A stretch of DNA of 64,000 nucleotides from Marinobacter antarcticus (lineage in GTDB: Bacteria > Pseudomonadota > Gammaproteobacteria > Pseudomonadales > Oleiphilaceae), in the NCBI RefSeq assembly GCF_011049865.1, contig NZ_DRGY01000152.1:23034-87033 (forward strand). Direction: 5' to 3'. Both the position numbers and the translations under genes were made by a program. The notes beneath the pieces are model-generated. The model did not search any database, was not told the origin of the DNA, and saw only the letters and a program-made list of their open reading frames with translations. This document shows positions 62,426 to 64,000 of this stretch, piece by piece; position 1 is the first letter of the stretch; each line of letters opens with the position of its first letter.

Positions 62426-64000
62426 ATGGCTACTAATCAAAACAACATCACGCTTACCGGTCTGGCCCGTCGCTTTGTGGATGACGGGCTTCTCGAAGAG
62501 GCCGTCGCCAAGGATGCTTTTTTACAGGCATCCCAGAACCGTATTCCGCTGATTACTTACCTTACCCAGAATAAACTGGCAGACAGCTCCAAGCTGGCTT
62601 TTTCGGCGGCGATGGAGTTTGGGGTGTCGGTGCTGGATCTCTCGGCATTCTTACCGGAAATGATGCCGGAGAAGCTGGTCGACGAGAAGCTGGTGCGAAA
62701 GCACAACGCTCTTCCGCTTTATAAGCGGGGCAACCGACTGTTTATTGCGGTATCTGACCCCACGAACATTCAGGCCTTGGATGAAATCAAGTTCAACACC
62801 GGCCTGAGCACCGACCCCATTCTGGTTGACGATGCGAGGCTCCGCGAAGCGATCGATAAGTATCTGGAGTCCCACGACACCAGCATGGGCGATCTGGATG
62901 ATGCGGACCTTGACGGTGTGGAAACCGAGGGCGGCGAGCACGACGATGAAGACGTTGTTACTACGAACGATGTAGACGACGCACCTATCGTAAAGTATGT
63001 AAACAAAATGTTGCTGGATGCCATTCGCGGGGGCGCCTCGGATGTGCACTTTGAGCCTTATGAAAAAATTTACCGGGTTCGCTCCAGAACTGACGGTATT
63101 CTGAAGGAGATGTCTCGCCCCTCCATCAAGCTGGCACCCAAGATTTCGGCGCGCATAAAGATTATGGCCCAACTGGATATTTCCGAGCGCCGGGTGCCTC
63201 AGGATGGCCGTATCAAGATGAAGCTGTCCAAAACCAAAGCGATTGATTTCCGGGTTAACACCTTGCCAACGCTTTGGGGTGAGAAAATCGTTCTGCGGAT
63301 TCTGGACCCCAGCCAGGCCAAGCTGGGCATTGATGCGCTGGGCTATGAGGAAGATCAGAAGAAGCTGTATATGGATGCGCTGGCCCAGCCACAGGGCATG
63401 ATTCTGGTTACCGGGCCAACGGGCTCCGGTAAAACCGTGTCGCTCTATACAGGTTTGAACATTCTCAACACGGCGGATATCAATATCTCCACAGCGGAGG
63501 ACCCCGCCGAGATTAACCTTGAGGGCATCAACCAGGTTAACGTAAACAACAGAGTTGGTTTGGGTTTCGCGGAAGCGCTGCGGGCTTTCCTTCGCCAGGA
63601 TCCAGACGTGATCATGGTGGGTGAGATTCGGGATCTTGAAACCGCCAATATTGCCATCAAGGCCGCGCAAACCGGTCACCTGGTTCTCTCTACCCTACAC
63701 ACCAACAGTGCGGCAGAAACTCTCACGCGAATGATGAACATGGGCGTGCCGGCATTCAATATTGCAACGTCGGTAAGCCTGATTATTGCCCAGCGGCTGG
63801 GCCGAAAACTGTGCAGTGCATGCAAACAGCCAGGCGATGTGCCGAAAGAGGTGCTTTTGTCCGAAGGGTTCACACAGGAACAAATTGATACAGGCTTTAC
63901 GTTGTTCCACCCCAAGGGCTGTGATAAATGCAATGGTGGGTACAAAGGCCGCGTCGGGATTTACGAGGTGGTGAAGGTAACTGGAAAGCTGGCCAGCATG
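62426..64000 (+). CDS. pilB: Type IV pilus assembly ATPase PilB (runs off window end; absent from ORF track)
   Basis: MATNQNNITLTGLARRFVDDGLLEEAVAKDAF...; Walker A GPTGSGKTVSLYT; QDPDVIMVGEIRD; tetracysteine CSACKQ...CDKCNGG. Confidence 0.97.
   Translation, partial: MATNQNNITLTGLARRFVDDGLLEEAVAKDAFLQASQNRIPLITYLTQNKLADSSKLAFSAAMEFGVSVLDLSAFLPEMMPEKLVDEKLVRKHNALPLYKRGNRLFIAVSDPTNIQALDEIKFNTGLSTDPILVDDARLREAIDKYLESHDTSMGDLDDADLDGVETEGGEHDDEDVVTTNDVDDAPIVKYVNKMLLDAIRGGASDVHFEPYEKIYRVRSRTDGILKEMSRPSIKLAPKISARIKIMAQLDISERRVPQDGRIKMKLSKTKAIDFRVNTLPTLWGEKIVLRILDPSQAKLGIDALGYEEDQKKLYMDALAQPQGMILVTGPTGSGKTVSLYTGLNILNTADINISTAEDPAEINLEGINQVNVNNRVGLGFAEALRAFLRQDPDVIMVGEIRDLETANIAIKAAQTGHLVLSTLHTNSAAETLTRMMNMGVPAFNIATSVSLIIAQRLGRKLCSACKQPGDVPKEVLLSEGFTQEQIDTGFTLFHPKGCDKCNGGYKGRVGIYEVVKVTGKLASM

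Noticed and set aside
62651-63679. 342-aa minus-strand ORF (and 62770-63024, 63676-63945)
   Set aside because: Antisense to pilB, which is absent from the track only because it has no stop codon inside the window.

Overview
The window reads as a chromosomal segment of a motile marine gammaproteobacterium, Marinobacter-like from gene order and protein flavour (taxon is inference). From left to right it contains: a truncated GGDEF/EAL protein; lemA plus an M48 protease; a type II secretion gspN-C-D block; groESL; fxsA; a first hipBA-type module; atl, ampG and yajQ; a response regulator with a degenerate GGDEF domain; argG; and a flagellar filament block (fliS, fliD, flaG, fliC, a divergent second flagellin, and a TPR/methyltransferase-like gene). 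Then come sbcB, a REC-CheC-like regulator with a PAS-GGDEF cyclase, and an mvaT-like gene. The main accessory feature is a ~22 kb minus-strand O-antigen/surface polysaccharide cluster (about 29.9-52.3 kb). It holds bacillosamine-type genes (PglF/E/D/C-like), a complete-looking WbpA-B-E-D-I set, a WbpG-HisH-HisF acetamidino-sugar module, and a second, fused class-II-glutaminase/WbpG-like amidotransferase. Wzx, a Wzy candidate, an OafA-type acyltransferase, Wzz and RfaH are also present, and an exact ops (RfaH recruitment) motif sits in the wbpA leader. Right of it are cysQ, a large MscS-type channel, a second hipBA, and a mosaic of a RAYT-type transposase with direct repeats and toxin-antitoxin-like genes. 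The window ends with an O-antigen-ligase-like gene next to pilA and a divergent pilB that runs off the edge. No rRNA, CRISPR array or convincing tRNA was seen. The strongest second-look items are the two different ammonia-delivery architectures for amidotransferases in one cluster, the RfaH/ops circuit, the ligase-like gene beside a pilin ending in Ser, the degenerate GGDEF protein retaining an I-site, and the repeat-bracketed TA/RAYT island.
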